DNA from: Bacteroidota bacterium
Lineage (GTDB): Bacteria > Bacteroidota > Bacteroidia > Bacteroidales > SZUA-534
Assembly (NCBI GenBank): GCA_020047835.1
Contig: JAIFNJ010000123.1
Span: forward strand, 1 to 10,659
Reading direction: 5' to 3'
Length of the DNA: 10,659 nt
Translations under genes and position numbers: made by a program
Shown: piece by piece, positions 1-6,447 of the stretch
Layout of the letters: each line of letters opens with the position of its first letter
Position numbering within the stretch: position 1 is the stretch's first letter
The notes under the pieces: generated by a model
The model's database searches: none
Seen by the model: the letters and a program-made list of their open reading frames with translations, nothing else
What the model was told of the DNA's origin: nothing

Positions 1-326
1 TGCTGCGCGGTTTTTTGGATAAACTGGTGGGGGGTGTTGGGTTACGACGGGGACGAAGAAGCAACAGCGAATTAATGGCCGGCGATTCCCTCGATTTCTG
101 GAGGGTACTGCATGCCAACAAAGAAGAAAAAAGGCTGCTTCTGTATGCCGAAATGAAATTGCCCGGCGAAGCCTGGCTCGAATTCAGCATCAAGGATAAT
201 ACCCTTTACCAAACAGCTACTTTCCGTCCGTTGGGATTGTGGGGCCGTATCTATTGGTATGCGGTACTCCCGTTTCATGGATTTATCTTTAGGGGAATGA
301 TTAAAAAAATTGCAACAAATAACTAA
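1..326 (+). CDS. DUF2867-domain protein, C-terminal part (5' end outside window)
   Basis: The reading frame is open to the left edge (codons start at base 3), so this is the 3' part of a longer gene; the apparent TTG start at 15 is inside the domain. The visible 107 or so residues carry features I associate with DUF2867: LVGGVGLRRGRR near the start, DFWRVL, an AEMKLPGEAWLEF strand, QTATFRPLGLWGR and LPFHGFIFRGM close to the stop. In many bacteria this domain is fused behind an SDR-like NAD(P)-binding domain (YbjT-type), which would lie outside the window; that is inference. Function of the domain is unknown. The stop at 324-326 is 10 nt before the ATG of the SRPBCC gene on the same strand, so the two probably form one transcript. 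They are unrelated to the arsenic genes. Confidence 0.75.
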   Translation, partial: LRGFLDKLVGGVGLRRGRRSNSELMAGDSLDFWRVLHANKEEKRLLLYAEMKLPGEAWLEFSIKDNTLYQTATFRPLGLWGRIYWYAVLPFHGFIFRGMIKKIATNN

Positions 327-336
327 AAACGTTAAA

Positions 337-819
337 ATGGCCTTTTACCAGCTCATTAAAAAGCAACACCTAACAACGACTCTGGATGTGATTTGGGAAT
401 TCATTTCCACGCCTCAAAAATTAAAAGAGATTACCCCGGCTTATATGGGTTTCGACATCGTCACCAAAAATCTTCCCAACAAAATTTACAAGGGGATGAT
501 TATTCATTACCACGTAAAACCGTTACTGGGAATAAAAATGAGCTGGGTTACCGAAATAACGCAAATGGAAGAACTCCGGTATTTTGTGGATGAGCAACGA
601 ATCGGTCCTTATAGTATATGGCATCATCAGCATTTATTAGAACCAACTGAAACCGGTGTTTTAATGACCGATATTGTTTCCTATAAACCTCCATTTGGTT
701 TCTTGGGGGTCCTTGCCAATTCCTTATTCATCAGAAAACAATTGGAATTCATTTTCAATTACCGGCAGGAGGTGTTGAATAGGAAGTTTCCGGAAGTTAA
801 TGTAACTATCCAGCCATAG
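337..819 (+). CDS. SRPBCC-fold (START/cyclase-dehydrase-like) protein
   Basis: A 160-residue protein of the SRPBCC superfamily, helix-grip proteins with a deep hydrophobic ligand pocket. The substrate is unknown. Visible family features are an N-terminal strand followed by a TTLDVIWEFISTPQKLKEITP helix region, the central FVDEQRIGPYSIWHHQH segment, TDIVSYKPPFGFLG, and a long C-terminal helix ending in RKQLEFIFNYRQEVL. This resembles the short single-domain 'ligand-binding SRPBCC' proteins (COG4276 type). I chose the ATG at 337 because the family begins close to FYQLIKKQ; a TTG at 310 would add nine residues and overlap the preceding stop. No Shine-Dalgarno is visible, as is usual for Bacteroidota. 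It is probably cotranscribed with the DUF2867 gene. No signal peptide or membrane segment is seen, so it should be cytosolic. Confidence 0.8.
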   Translation: MAFYQLIKKQHLTTTLDVIWEFISTPQKLKEITPAYMGFDIVTKNLPNKIYKGMIIHYHVKPLLGIKMSWVTEITQMEELRYFVDEQRIGPYSIWHHQHLLEPTETGVLMTDIVSYKPPFGFLGVLANSLFIRKQLEFIFNYRQEVLNRKFPEVNVTIQP

Positions 820-843
820 ATTTAATTAATAATTAATTTAAAA

Positions 844-962
844 GCCACAGATTCACTGATTAAATTAAAAATTAATTGTAGAACTTCAGATGAAAAATAT
901 TTTTTCATAAAATTGGTGCATCCTTACAAAAAACTCTATTTAAAAATCTGTGAATCTGTGGC
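844..962. repeat. Intergenic repeat with terminal inverted arms
   Basis: A 13-nt perfect inverted repeat, GCCACAGATTCAC at 844-856 and its complement at 950-962, extends to 17 of 18 paired positions (844-861 with 945-962). The arms are separated by about 83 nt of AT-rich sequence with no ORF. The 'acagattcac' wording resembles short dispersed repeats found between genes in many Bacteroidota genomes; that is recollection, not a search. It lies between converging genes (SRPBCC from the left, acr3 from the right), so it may fold in both transcripts and could contribute to termination, although there is no clean GC hairpin plus T-run. Confidence 0.6.
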
Positions 963-1052
963 CAATTGGGTTGAATAGTACAAAAAAATTAATCACCAAA
1001 ACCAATTCGAAAAGCATAATAGGTCAATAAAGGGCTTTAGTGCAAATCAATT

Positions 1053-2129
1053 TTACCTAAAATACTTCTTCCTGAAATAAAACGCTACGCCAACCAATCC
1101 TATCATAACCGGAACCTCAACCAACGGTCCAATTACGGCGGCAAAGGCTTCGCCGGAGTTCATGCCAAAGATGGCAATGGCCACGGCAATAGCCAACTCA
1201 AAATTGTTGCTGGCAGCGGTGAACGAAAGCGTTACGGTTTGCCCATAGGTGGCTCCTACCCTTTTGCTCATAAAGAACGAAAGCACAAACATGATGATGA
1301 AATAGATGAGCAGCGGAATGGCTATCAGTACCACATCGAGTGGTATTTTAACAATGTATTCGCCTTTCAGTGAGAACATAACCACAATGGTAAACAATAA
1401 TGCTATCAGGGTTATGGGACTAATTTTTGGAATAAACCTACTATGAAACCATTCCTTGCTTTTAACCCGGATTAAGATAAAACGTGTCAGGAAACCAGCT
1501 ATAAAAGGAATGCCTAGATAAATGAATACACTTTTGGCTATCTGACCCATGGTAATGTTTTCTACAGCATGATGGGTGGGAATTCCAAACCATCCGGGCA
1601 ATACTGCAATAAAAAAGTAAGCATACACCGAAAAGAAAAGCACCTGGAAAATGGAGTTGAAGGCCACCAATCCGGCAGCATATTCGGTGTCGCCTTCGGC
1701 CAAATCGTTCCACACAATTACCATGGCAATGCATCGGGCCAACCCAATCATAATGATGCCATACATATACGGCAGGTTGGCATTGTTTTCGCCCGGAAAG
1801 AGCTTGAAAAACACGATGGCCAAAGCAAACATCAAAACGGGCCCAATAATCCAGTTTTGAATTAAAGATAGCGTCAAAACTTTATAATTGCGGAACACAT
1901 CTCCCAGCTCTTCGTACTTGACTTTCGCCAACGGCGGGTACATCATTAATATAAGGCCAATGGCAATGGGAATGTTGGTGGTACTTTCGGGAGTCGACTT
2001 TAACGATTCCCAGAATTGTGCTATGGCAGGAAAAAAATATCCAGAAAGCACTCCAACAGCCATGGCTGCAAATATCCAAACCGTAAGATAACGGTCCAGA
2101 AATTTCAATCTTTTTTTCGATGGTGACAT
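1053..2129 (-). CDS. acr3: Acr3-family arsenite efflux permease
   Basis: A 358-residue inner-membrane arsenite exporter of the Acr3 (BART superfamily) type, driven by the proton gradient. About ten hydrophobic helices span the length. The diagnostic motif MIGLARCIAMVIVWNDLA places the conserved cysteine at C133, the equivalent of the cysteine essential for As(OH)3 transport in characterised Acr3 proteins. The second conserved signature, TAASNNFELAIAVA, puts the essential glutamate at E311. The length is normal for the family. The ATG at 2127-2129 follows the stop of the DUF486 gene by only 4 nt, and the gene is last in the arsR-rhodanese-arsC-DUF486-acr3 operon. It exports the arsenite produced by ArsC. 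NCBI names often call this arsB, but it is unrelated to true ArsB antiporters. I see nothing degenerate in it. Confidence 0.96.
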   Translation of the reverse strand: MSPSKKRLKFLDRYLTVWIFAAMAVGVLSGYFFPAIAQFWESLKSTPESTTNIPIAIGLILMMYPPLAKVKYEELGDVFRNYKVLTLSLIQNWIIGPVLMFALAIVFFKLFPGENNANLPYMYGIIMIGLARCIAMVIVWNDLAEGDTEYAAGLVAFNSIFQVLFFSVYAYFFIAVLPGWFGIPTHHAVENITMGQIAKSVFIYLGIPFIAGFLTRFILIRVKSKEWFHSRFIPKISPITLIALLFTIVVMFSLKGEYIVKIPLDVVLIAIPLLIYFIIMFVLSFFMSKRVGATYGQTVTLSFTAASNNFELAIAVAIAIFGMNSGEAFAAVIGPLVEVPVMIGLVGVAFYFRKKYFR

Positions 2130-2133
2130 ATTG

Positions 2134-2502
2134 TTATTTTTTAAAGATGAAGTAAACGGCTAACACCAGAAATACAAATCCAATAATATGATTCAAACGG
2201 AAGGTTTCGGTTTTAAAGAAAACCAGGGTGAAGACAGTAAATACCACCAAAGTAATGACCTCTTGCAATACTTTGAGCTCCACCAGCGAAAAGGGACCAC
2301 CGTTTCCCTGGAAGCCAATTCGGTTGGCAGGAACCTGAAAAAAGTATTCAAACAGGGCAATTCCCCAACTGATTAATACAATTCCTGTGAGGGTTAATGT
2401 TTCGAACCATTTGAATTCACGGAATTTCAGATGCCCGTACCAGGCAAACGTCATAAACAGGTTCGACATCACCAAAAGGCCAATGGTGTAAAATACTTTC
2501 AT
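2134..2502 (-). CDS. DUF486 / DMT-family small membrane protein
   Basis: A 122-residue protein with four predicted membrane helices (about residues 3-22, 35-53, 82-100 and 104-120) and a short C-terminal KK. The FMTFAWYGHLKF segment in helix 1, the GIALFEYFFQVPANRIG stretch and LKVLQEVITLVVF match the DUF486 family, a small DMT-superfamily relative whose substrate is unknown to me. It sits 1 nt after the arsC stop and 4 nt before acr3, so it must be translated with them. The position suggests a role in arsenic handling, for example an accessory to Acr3, but DUF486 genes also occur away from ars loci, so this is inference. No cysteine is present that could bind arsenite directly. Confidence 0.85.
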   Translation of the reverse strand: MKVFYTIGLLVMSNLFMTFAWYGHLKFREFKWFETLTLTGIVLISWGIALFEYFFQVPANRIGFQGNGGPFSLVELKVLQEVITLVVFTVFTLVFFKTETFRLNHIIGFVFLVLAVYFIFKK

Positions 2503-2503
2503 G

Positions 2504-2929
2504 CTACAACTGAGGTTTAATTTTTTCGGTGTAAAGATTAAAAAAAGCTACTTTAATCTCATCACGTACCCGATAAAATTCGCTCATTACAAATTCGGGG
2601 GTTCCAACGGCATGACTTGGATCGTCGAACCCAATGTGTAACCGGGTTTTTACTTTGCCTAAAAAAGCCGGGCAGTTTTCGTTGGCCCCACCACAAACGG
2701 TAATTACATAATCCCATTCCTGGTCCAAATACTTGGCCACCGAATCGGAAGTGTGAAGACTAATGTCGATGCCGATTTCTTTCATTACCTGAACGGCTGT
2801 GGGGTTCAACTTTCCGGAAGCTTCGGTACCTGCCGATTCTACCTGAATCCATTTATCGAACGATTGGAGGAAACCATGCGCCATTTGGCTTCGGCAGGAG
2901 TTTCCGGTACACAAGATAAGTACTTTCAT
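2504..2929 (-). CDS. arsC: Arsenate reductase, thioredoxin-coupled LMW-phosphatase type
   Basis: A 141-residue cytosolic enzyme reducing arsenate to arsenite, of the low-molecular-weight phosphatase-derived ArsC class. The P-loop CTGNSCRS at residues 7-14 gives the CX5R catalytic motif with nucleophile C7 and R13. The redox pair that forms the disulfide cascade is seen as VCGGANENCP, C79 and C86, and D103-P104 matches the acid/base Asp-Pro loop. Retention of all three cysteines predicts coupling to thioredoxin rather than glutaredoxin. The length is typical. It lies third in the operon, 59 nt downstream of the rhodanese gene and 1 nt before DUF486. Its product is the substrate of Acr3 (same operon) and ArsM (upstream operon). 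No independent promoter is evident in the 59-nt gap, which holds a short tandem repeat. Confidence 0.96.
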   Translation of the reverse strand: MKVLILCTGNSCRSQMAHGFLQSFDKWIQVESAGTEASGKLNPTAVQVMKEIGIDISLHTSDSVAKYLDQEWDYVITVCGGANENCPAFLGKVKTRLHIGFDDPSHAVGTPEFVMSEFYRVRDEIKVAFFNLYTEKIKPQL

Positions 2930-2946
2930 ATTTTATAGATTTTATT

Positions 2947-2967
2947 GTTACTGGTTGCTGGTTACTT
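2947..2967. repeat. Short tandem repeat, 7-nt unit x 3
   Basis: Three adjacent heptamers read gttactg, gttgctg and gttactt, with one substitution in each of the second and third copies. They sit in the 59-nt spacer between the rhodanese gene and arsC. They could be slippage-prone and alter operon spacing, but no function is visible. Confidence 0.5.
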
Positions 2968-2988
2968 GATTCTAGATATTGATAATCT

Positions 2989-3408
2989 TTATTTTAACTG
3001 ACATACACACGATCCTGACAAGCGGTATTTGATGTCCACTTTAATTGGCAACCCATCGTGCTCCCATTCCACCATGCCGCCCGCTAAATTGGCGATATTC
3101 CGATACCCTGCCTTTTGGAGCATCAACATGGCCTCATGGCTGTGAATGCCCACAGAATCGGCCACAATCATTGGCATTTTTTTTGATAGCTCCGGTATTT
3201 TCTGCTCCAATTCAGTCAGGGGAACAGCAATCACTTTTGGAACATCAAACCCTTTAAAACCAACAAAATAAGGCAATCTCGCATCGAGCAAAACAGCTCC
3301 CTTCTGACAATGCAGATAGGCTTCTTTTGGAGTCAGATTTAAAAATCCGGATGCCCAAAACCCCGATGTTCCAAAATAAGACTTATGAGCATTCATTGGA
3401 TTGTACAA
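2989..3408 (-). CDS. Rhodanese-fold protein lacking the active-site cysteine
   Basis: A 139-residue single rhodanese-like domain. Family features in order are the LTPKEAYLHC helix (C34), VLLDARLPYFVGFKGFDVPKVIAVPL (the D-x-R and GHIPGA-like region), and GYRNIANLAGGMVEWEHDGLP (the 'v-LaGG--aW---GyP' signature). Where active rhodaneses have the catalytic cysteine loop (CRSGRRS-like), this protein reads ADSVGIHS, with Asp at position 84. The C-terminus instead carries a Cys-X-Cys pair, C134 and C136, followed by only three residues. Classical persulfide transfer is therefore unlikely, while the C-terminal pair could bind As(III) or exchange thiols (inference). The gene overlaps the end of arsR by 26 nt (14 nt if the second Met is used), implying translational coupling. 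It could equally be a scaffold or a sensor. Confidence 0.85.
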   Translation of the reverse strand: MYNPMNAHKSYFGTSGFWASGFLNLTPKEAYLHCQKGAVLLDARLPYFVGFKGFDVPKVIAVPLTELEQKIPELSKKMPMIVADSVGIHSHEAMLMLQKAGYRNIANLAGGMVEWEHDGLPIKVDIKYRLSGSCVCQLK

Positions 3409-3718
3409 TTAACAGGTTCTGAAAAAACTGACGGTTCATTTGGTCCATTTTCTCAATTTCACAAGTGTTCAAGCAATAATTGGTTTTGCTGCCCGAAATT
3501 GTTCCTTTTATTAACCCTGCCTTTTTTAATTCCATAAGATGCTGATTTACGGTCGTCCGGCTCAAAGGCAATTTATCAGATATATCACCGGAAATACAGG
3601 TTTTTGTTTCAGCCAGATACATTAATATGGCTAACCGGGCAGGATGAGCAAGTGCTTTAAAAAGTATTGCTTGCTTTTGTTGTTCCCCTGTGAAAAGTTC
3701 AGATTTTGCGATTACCAT
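3383..3718 (-). CDS. arsR: ArsR-family repressor of the arsC-acr3 operon
   Basis: A 111-residue winged-helix repressor of the ArsR/SmtB family. HPARLAILMYL marks the start of the core, CISGDISDKLPLSRTTVNQHLMELKKAG spans the helix-turn-helix, and SKTNYCLN is the wing. Cysteines are at C41, C82, C86 and C110. C41 sits just before the HTH, close to where classical ArsR proteins carry their arsenite ligands, but the ELCVCDL motif itself is absent, so the inducer site is uncertain. The ATG at 3716-3718 has an AGGAG ribosome-binding sequence 2 nt upstream (3721-3725), uncommon in this phylum. It leads the inorganic arsenic operon and is preceded by two palindromes, so it is probably autoregulatory: it releases DNA on binding As(III). 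It is clearly a paralogue of the ArsR at 8736-9053. Confidence 0.93.
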   Translation of the reverse strand: MVIAKSELFTGEQQKQAILFKALAHPARLAILMYLAETKTCISGDISDKLPLSRTTVNQHLMELKKAGLIKGTISGSKTNYCLNTCEIEKMDQMNRQFFQNLLIVQSNECS

Positions 3719-3736
3719 ATCTCCTGCTTTTTATGA

Positions 3737-3748
3737 CGTAAAAATACG
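3737..3748. promoter_or_regulatory. Putative ArsR operator, proximal site
   Basis: CGTA-AAAA-TACG, a perfect 4-bp-arm palindrome with a 4-nt spacer, 18 nt upstream of the arsR start codon. The identical 12-nt core lies in the palindrome before the other arsR (9073-9084). It would lie at or just after the transcription start if the candidate -7 box is right. Confidence 0.7.
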
Positions 3749-3753
3749 ACTAA

Positions 3754-3761
3754 TAATTTTA
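3754..3761 (-). promoter_or_regulatory. Candidate -7 box for the arsR-acr3 operon
   Basis: Read on the minus strand this is TAAAATTA, six of eight positions of the Bacteroidota -7 consensus TAnnTTTG. A TTG (in TTGAC) lies 16 nt further upstream, 3778-3780, somewhat close for the usual spacing. It lies between the two operator palindromes, which is how a repressed promoter would be arranged. The consensus match is modest in such AT-rich DNA. Confidence 0.35.
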
Positions 3762-3764
3762 TAA

Positions 3765-3776
3765 CGTAAGGATACG
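3765..3776. promoter_or_regulatory. Putative ArsR operator, distal site
   Basis: CGTA-AGGA-TACG, the same half-sites as the proximal palindrome with a different spacer, centred 28 nt upstream of it. Two sites at this distance could bind two ArsR dimers. No gene is divergently transcribed here, so both probably serve the operon starting at 3718. Confidence 0.65.
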
Positions 3777-3813
3777 TCAAGAATCCATATTAAGAAATTG
3801 TTAAATCTTCCAT

Positions 3814-4302
3814 TTATTTAATGGGCAGATTCATCTCAATTAGCAATTCCTCTGTTGAATAAAACCCAGTGTGCCTGAAAAATTCTTTAGCCTCCTTATC
3901 AAGCAATACTTGTGTGGGGATAGCGGCTACACCAAAATATTTCATTAGGGTTTGACTTTCGGGTTTTAAAATGTTCAGAAAAACTACATTTACCTTTTCG
4001 GGATATTGCTTTTTTACCTCCTCCATCACCTTTTCCATCTGGCGGCAGGCGGAACAACCAGTAGCTCCAAACTCGAGAAAGGTAATCTGATAATTGGATG
4101 GATGTTTGGAATAATTAAACACAGAATCAACATAAGCTGAGGCATTACTAATAACCTCAGTATTTGCCTGCGACTGAATCACTTTGGAAGATAATTGGTT
4201 CAGCTTATCTTTAAAAGTAAAAAGCAGGATTAAAAACAATACGGTTGCCACTACCCCAAAAATTGGGAGTAATTCTTTTATTTTAACAAATACCTTGTTC
4301 AT
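3814..4302 (-). CDS. Membrane-anchored thioredoxin-fold protein
   Basis: A 162-residue thioredoxin-like protein. Residues 11-30 form one hydrophobic helix after a lysine-rich start (K3, K7, K9), giving an N-in signal anchor, so the thioredoxin domain should lie in the periplasm. The redox site is ATGCSACRQME with C83-S-A-C86, preceded by the ITFLEFG strand, and the cis-proline loop is VAAIPTQVLLD with P129. Both are intact, so it should be an active dithiol oxidoreductase. The gene is 21 nt after the ProC-like gene and ends 95 nt before the arsR start. Its context with ArsP suggests periplasmic thiol chemistry linked to arsenic, or delivery of reductant to the permease cysteines (inference). 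It could also be a general TlpA/SoxW-like protein. Confidence 0.88.
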   Translation of the reverse strand: MNKVFVKIKELLPIFGVVATVLFLILLFTFKDKLNQLSSKVIQSQANTEVISNASAYVDSVFNYSKHPSNYQITFLEFGATGCSACRQMEKVMEEVKKQYPEKVNVVFLNILKPESQTLMKYFGVAAIPTQVLLDKEAKEFFRHTGFYSTEELLIEMNLPIK

Positions 4303-4323
4303 TTATTTCTTTTCAGAATGTCC

Positions 4324-5103
4324 TCAGGGCTTAATTTTATTGTAAATCCCATTCAAAAATTGGTCGTAATAGCCTTTAATGGTTTCTTCCACTTCGGCCA
4401 TGGGTTTTACCGGAATCAAGTCAACTACTTCAGGGTAAGTTAAACCGGAATGGAAAAGGGTTTCAGTGGTTCCCCAAAGCATTTCGGTAATTACCGATTG
4501 GGCTTCCTTTTCATCCATACCGTAACTTACGGCCAATTCTTTTAGTTTTTGAATCTGAAAATTGAAATAGGTTGGACCCATAGCGCTAATAACGGCATAT
4601 GCCTCAATTTTCGACTCTGCCACCACCGGTGTTGAGCCTAAGGAACGCACCAACTCCAATATTTTATTTTTTGCATCTACTTGCATTTCATGCGAAAAGG
4701 CGATGGGATTTACTCCTTTATTTACAACCGCAGCTGCACTTGGGTTCATTCGGGCTAGGTTTGCAAATCCACCCAAGGCGGCAGCCATTTTTTCGATGGT
4801 GAGTTTGGGAGCCAACGAAACCAAAATAGTTTCTTTACTTACCATTTCTTTTATTTTACCTATTGTTTCCATCACTACCGGCGGATGCAGGGCAATAAAA
4901 ACCAGTTCGTTTTGCACCACTTCCTGTATATTATCGGTTGTTACCGTAATGTTCGGAAAATGCAATTTCAATGCGTTCAGCACTTCGGGATTGGTATCGC
5001 TTACCACCACTTTTTCGAAGGCGATACCATTGTTTTGGAATGCCTGGAGGATAATTTTTGTAATTCGTCCCCCACCAATAAAACCTAATGAATTTGTTTT
5101 CAT
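4324..5103 (-). CDS. ProC-like NAD(P)-binding oxidoreductase, diverged
   Basis: A 259-residue protein of the pyrroline-5-carboxylate reductase / 6-phosphogluconate-dehydrogenase-like class. The Rossmann motif GFIGGGRI is at residues 7-14, followed by VVVSDTNPE (dinucleotide ribose recognition), VFIALHPPVVMETI and the ARMNPSAAAVVNKG segment equivalent to the P5CR 'RxMPN' region. The C-terminal helical dimerisation domain starts near SAMGPTYFNF. The SPGGTT motif, which in P5C reductases lines the substrate site, is replaced around residues 229-235 by LIPVKPM. So the fold and cofactor binding are convincing but proline synthesis is not. It sits between arsP and the anchored thioredoxin (21-nt gap downstream), and no other proline gene is nearby. 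The start ATG follows a 63-nt gap from arsP. The substrate is unknown. Confidence 0.82.
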   Translation of the reverse strand: MKTNSLGFIGGGRITKIILQAFQNNGIAFEKVVVSDTNPEVLNALKLHFPNITVTTDNIQEVVQNELVFIALHPPVVMETIGKIKEMVSKETILVSLAPKLTIEKMAAALGGFANLARMNPSAAAVVNKGVNPIAFSHEMQVDAKNKILELVRSLGSTPVVAESKIEAYAVISAMGPTYFNFQIQKLKELAVSYGMDEKEAQSVITEMLWGTTETLFHSGLTYPEVVDLIPVKPMAEVEETIKGYYDQFLNGIYNKIKP

Positions 5104-5166
5104 GATAGTTTACTATTAAGTTAAAAAATCAGTTAGTCCACAGCATAGTTTGCTACTCTCTTCCCA

Positions 5167-6186
5167 TTAAAAAAAATAGTTAAACAAATAACCAACAATC
5201 ATTATTCCGGTGCCCACAATACCAATAAAGGTTAGGATCAATGGTAGTTTTAATACTTTACGCAGGATAATCATTTCGGGTAAGGAAAGTGCAATTACTG
5301 ACATCATAAAGGCCAGCGCAGTTCCCAGTGAAGCTCCTTTTTCAATGAGTACTGAAACAATGGGCACAATTCCGGCAGCATTGGAATACAACGGAATACC
5401 TATAACAATGGAAAGTGGAATAGAATACCAAGCTGATTTGCCCATTAATGATGCCATAAAATCTTCGGGCACATAACCATGAGCGCCTGCACCTACAAGA
5501 ATTCCCAATGCTACATAAATCCATACTTTGCCAACAATTTCTTTTACGGCTTCATAACCAAGATTGATGCGGTTTGCAAAGCTGAGTTTTTCTTCCTGCA
5601 CTCCACTTTCCCCTAAATGGGTTTTATAAACCCAGGGTTCCACCCATTTTTCCAGTTTTAATAGTCCGATTACCCAACCCGCCAGAATGGCTATGGCTAA
5701 TCCGGTTCCAACATAAATAGCGGCAACTTGCCAGCCAAACATTCCATATAAAAGAATGATGGCAACTTCGTTTATCATGGGAGCTGCAATAAGAAACGAA
5801 AAGGTGACTCCAAGTGGAACTCCCGATTCTACAAATCCTAAAAACAACGGTATGGCCGAACAGGAACAGAATGGGGTTACAATTCCTAGTAGGGCCGCCA
5901 TTACGTTACCGGTAAATGTTTTTTTACCCTCCAGAGCTTTTCGGGTGCGTTCGGGAGTAAAATAAGTTCGTATAATCCCCACAAAAAAGATAATGAGAGT
6001 GAGCAGAAGCATCACTTTTGGGAATTCAAAAACAAAGAAGCGCAAGGCTTCGGTAAGGTGTTTGCCTTTTTCCAAGCCTAATACATTATCAATAAACTGG
6101 TCGGTAAGTGGTTGCAAATAATGGTATATAGCAAACCAAACAGGCAGCAACAATAGGGGGATTAGTATTTTTCGGTTTATTTTCAA
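5167..6186 (-). CDS. arsP: ArsP-type permease (DUF318/UPF0718)
   Basis: A 339-residue membrane protein of the DUF318 permease family, which includes ArsP, an efflux permease for trivalent organoarsenicals such as methylarsenite. About eight to ten hydrophobic helices are visible. The hallmark motif is TPFCSCSAIPLFLGFVESG at about residues 104-122, with C107 and C109, followed by FSFLIAAPMINE. A second half-motif, IGIPLYSNAAGIVPI, is in the C-terminal part. A hydrophilic loop is at about residues 185-205. The family also includes members linked to other substrates, so the ArsP assignment rests on the motif plus the ars context, particularly arsM nearby, which would make its substrate. It is the first gene after the 333-nt repeat stretch. 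A weak operator-like half site is at 6215-6228; no full palindrome precedes it. Confidence 0.85.
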   Translation of the reverse strand: MKINRKILIPLLLLPVWFAIYHYLQPLTDQFIDNVLGLEKGKHLTEALRFFVFEFPKVMLLLTLIIFFVGIIRTYFTPERTRKALEGKKTFTGNVMAALLGIVTPFCSCSAIPLFLGFVESGVPLGVTFSFLIAAPMINEVAIILLYGMFGWQVAAIYVGTGLAIAILAGWVIGLLKLEKWVEPWVYKTHLGESGVQEEKLSFANRINLGYEAVKEIVGKVWIYVALGILVGAGAHGYVPEDFMASLMGKSAWYSIPLSIVIGIPLYSNAAGIVPIVSVLIEKGASLGTALAFMMSVIALSLPEMIILRKVLKLPLILTFIGIVGTGIMIVGYLFNYFF

Positions 6187-6376
6187 AATAATGAATTTTT
6201 AGTATTATATCATTTTTCGTACACTGCGTTTTTAAGAGTATAAATGAAGGCCGCTGAGATCAGAGCAACCGCGTTTAAGAACTACAATTTGAGATTCCCC
6301 TTTCCGGCGCATGGTTTCTTCTTTATTTCAATTAATTCCCGCTGCTTGCGCCGATTTTATAACGCAAATTCATGTA

Positions 6377-6396
6377 CCCCGGGTTTCAACCCGGGG
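6377..6396. repeat. GC-rich palindromic (REP-like) element
   Basis: CCCCGGGTT and AACCCGGGG are perfect 9-bp arms around a 2-nt TC centre; GTA before and TAC after (one extra C) extend the symmetry. Similar 'CCCCGGGTT...AACCCGGGG' palindromes are common extragenic repeats in Bacteroidota and other phyla (recollection). It could form a strong hairpin in the arsG transcript, but no T-run follows on that strand. Confidence 0.7.
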
Positions 6397-6447
6397 CTAC
6401 TCACATTAAATCCCTCTGGGTTTTTTTTTAAATGCGGCTGACCTGCT

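Noticed and set aside
310..336. Earlier TTG start for the SRPBCC protein
   Set aside because: It overlaps the DUF2867 stop and adds residues outside the fold; the ATG at 337 fits the family start better.
4521..4531. CGTA-ACT-TACG, an operator-like palindrome
   Set aside because: It lies inside the ProC-like coding sequence, has a 3-nt spacer instead of 4, and is not near a start codon of any gene. Probably chance.
4703..5119. A 138-codon plus-strand frame antisense to the ProC-like gene
   Set aside because: It is a shadow of the minus-strand gene, which has clear Rossmann and dimerisation motifs. The antisense translation shows no recognisable domain.
6412..6429. Terminator-like CCC-TCT-GGG followed by nine T on the plus strand
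   Set aside because: The stem is only 3 bp and no plus-strand transcript is expected there; the neighbouring genes are on the minus strand.
6244..6441. A 65-codon plus-strand frame in the arsG-arsP gap
   Set aside because: It runs through the GC-rich palindrome and repeat sequence, its translation is low in recognisable structure, and it opposes both flanking operons.
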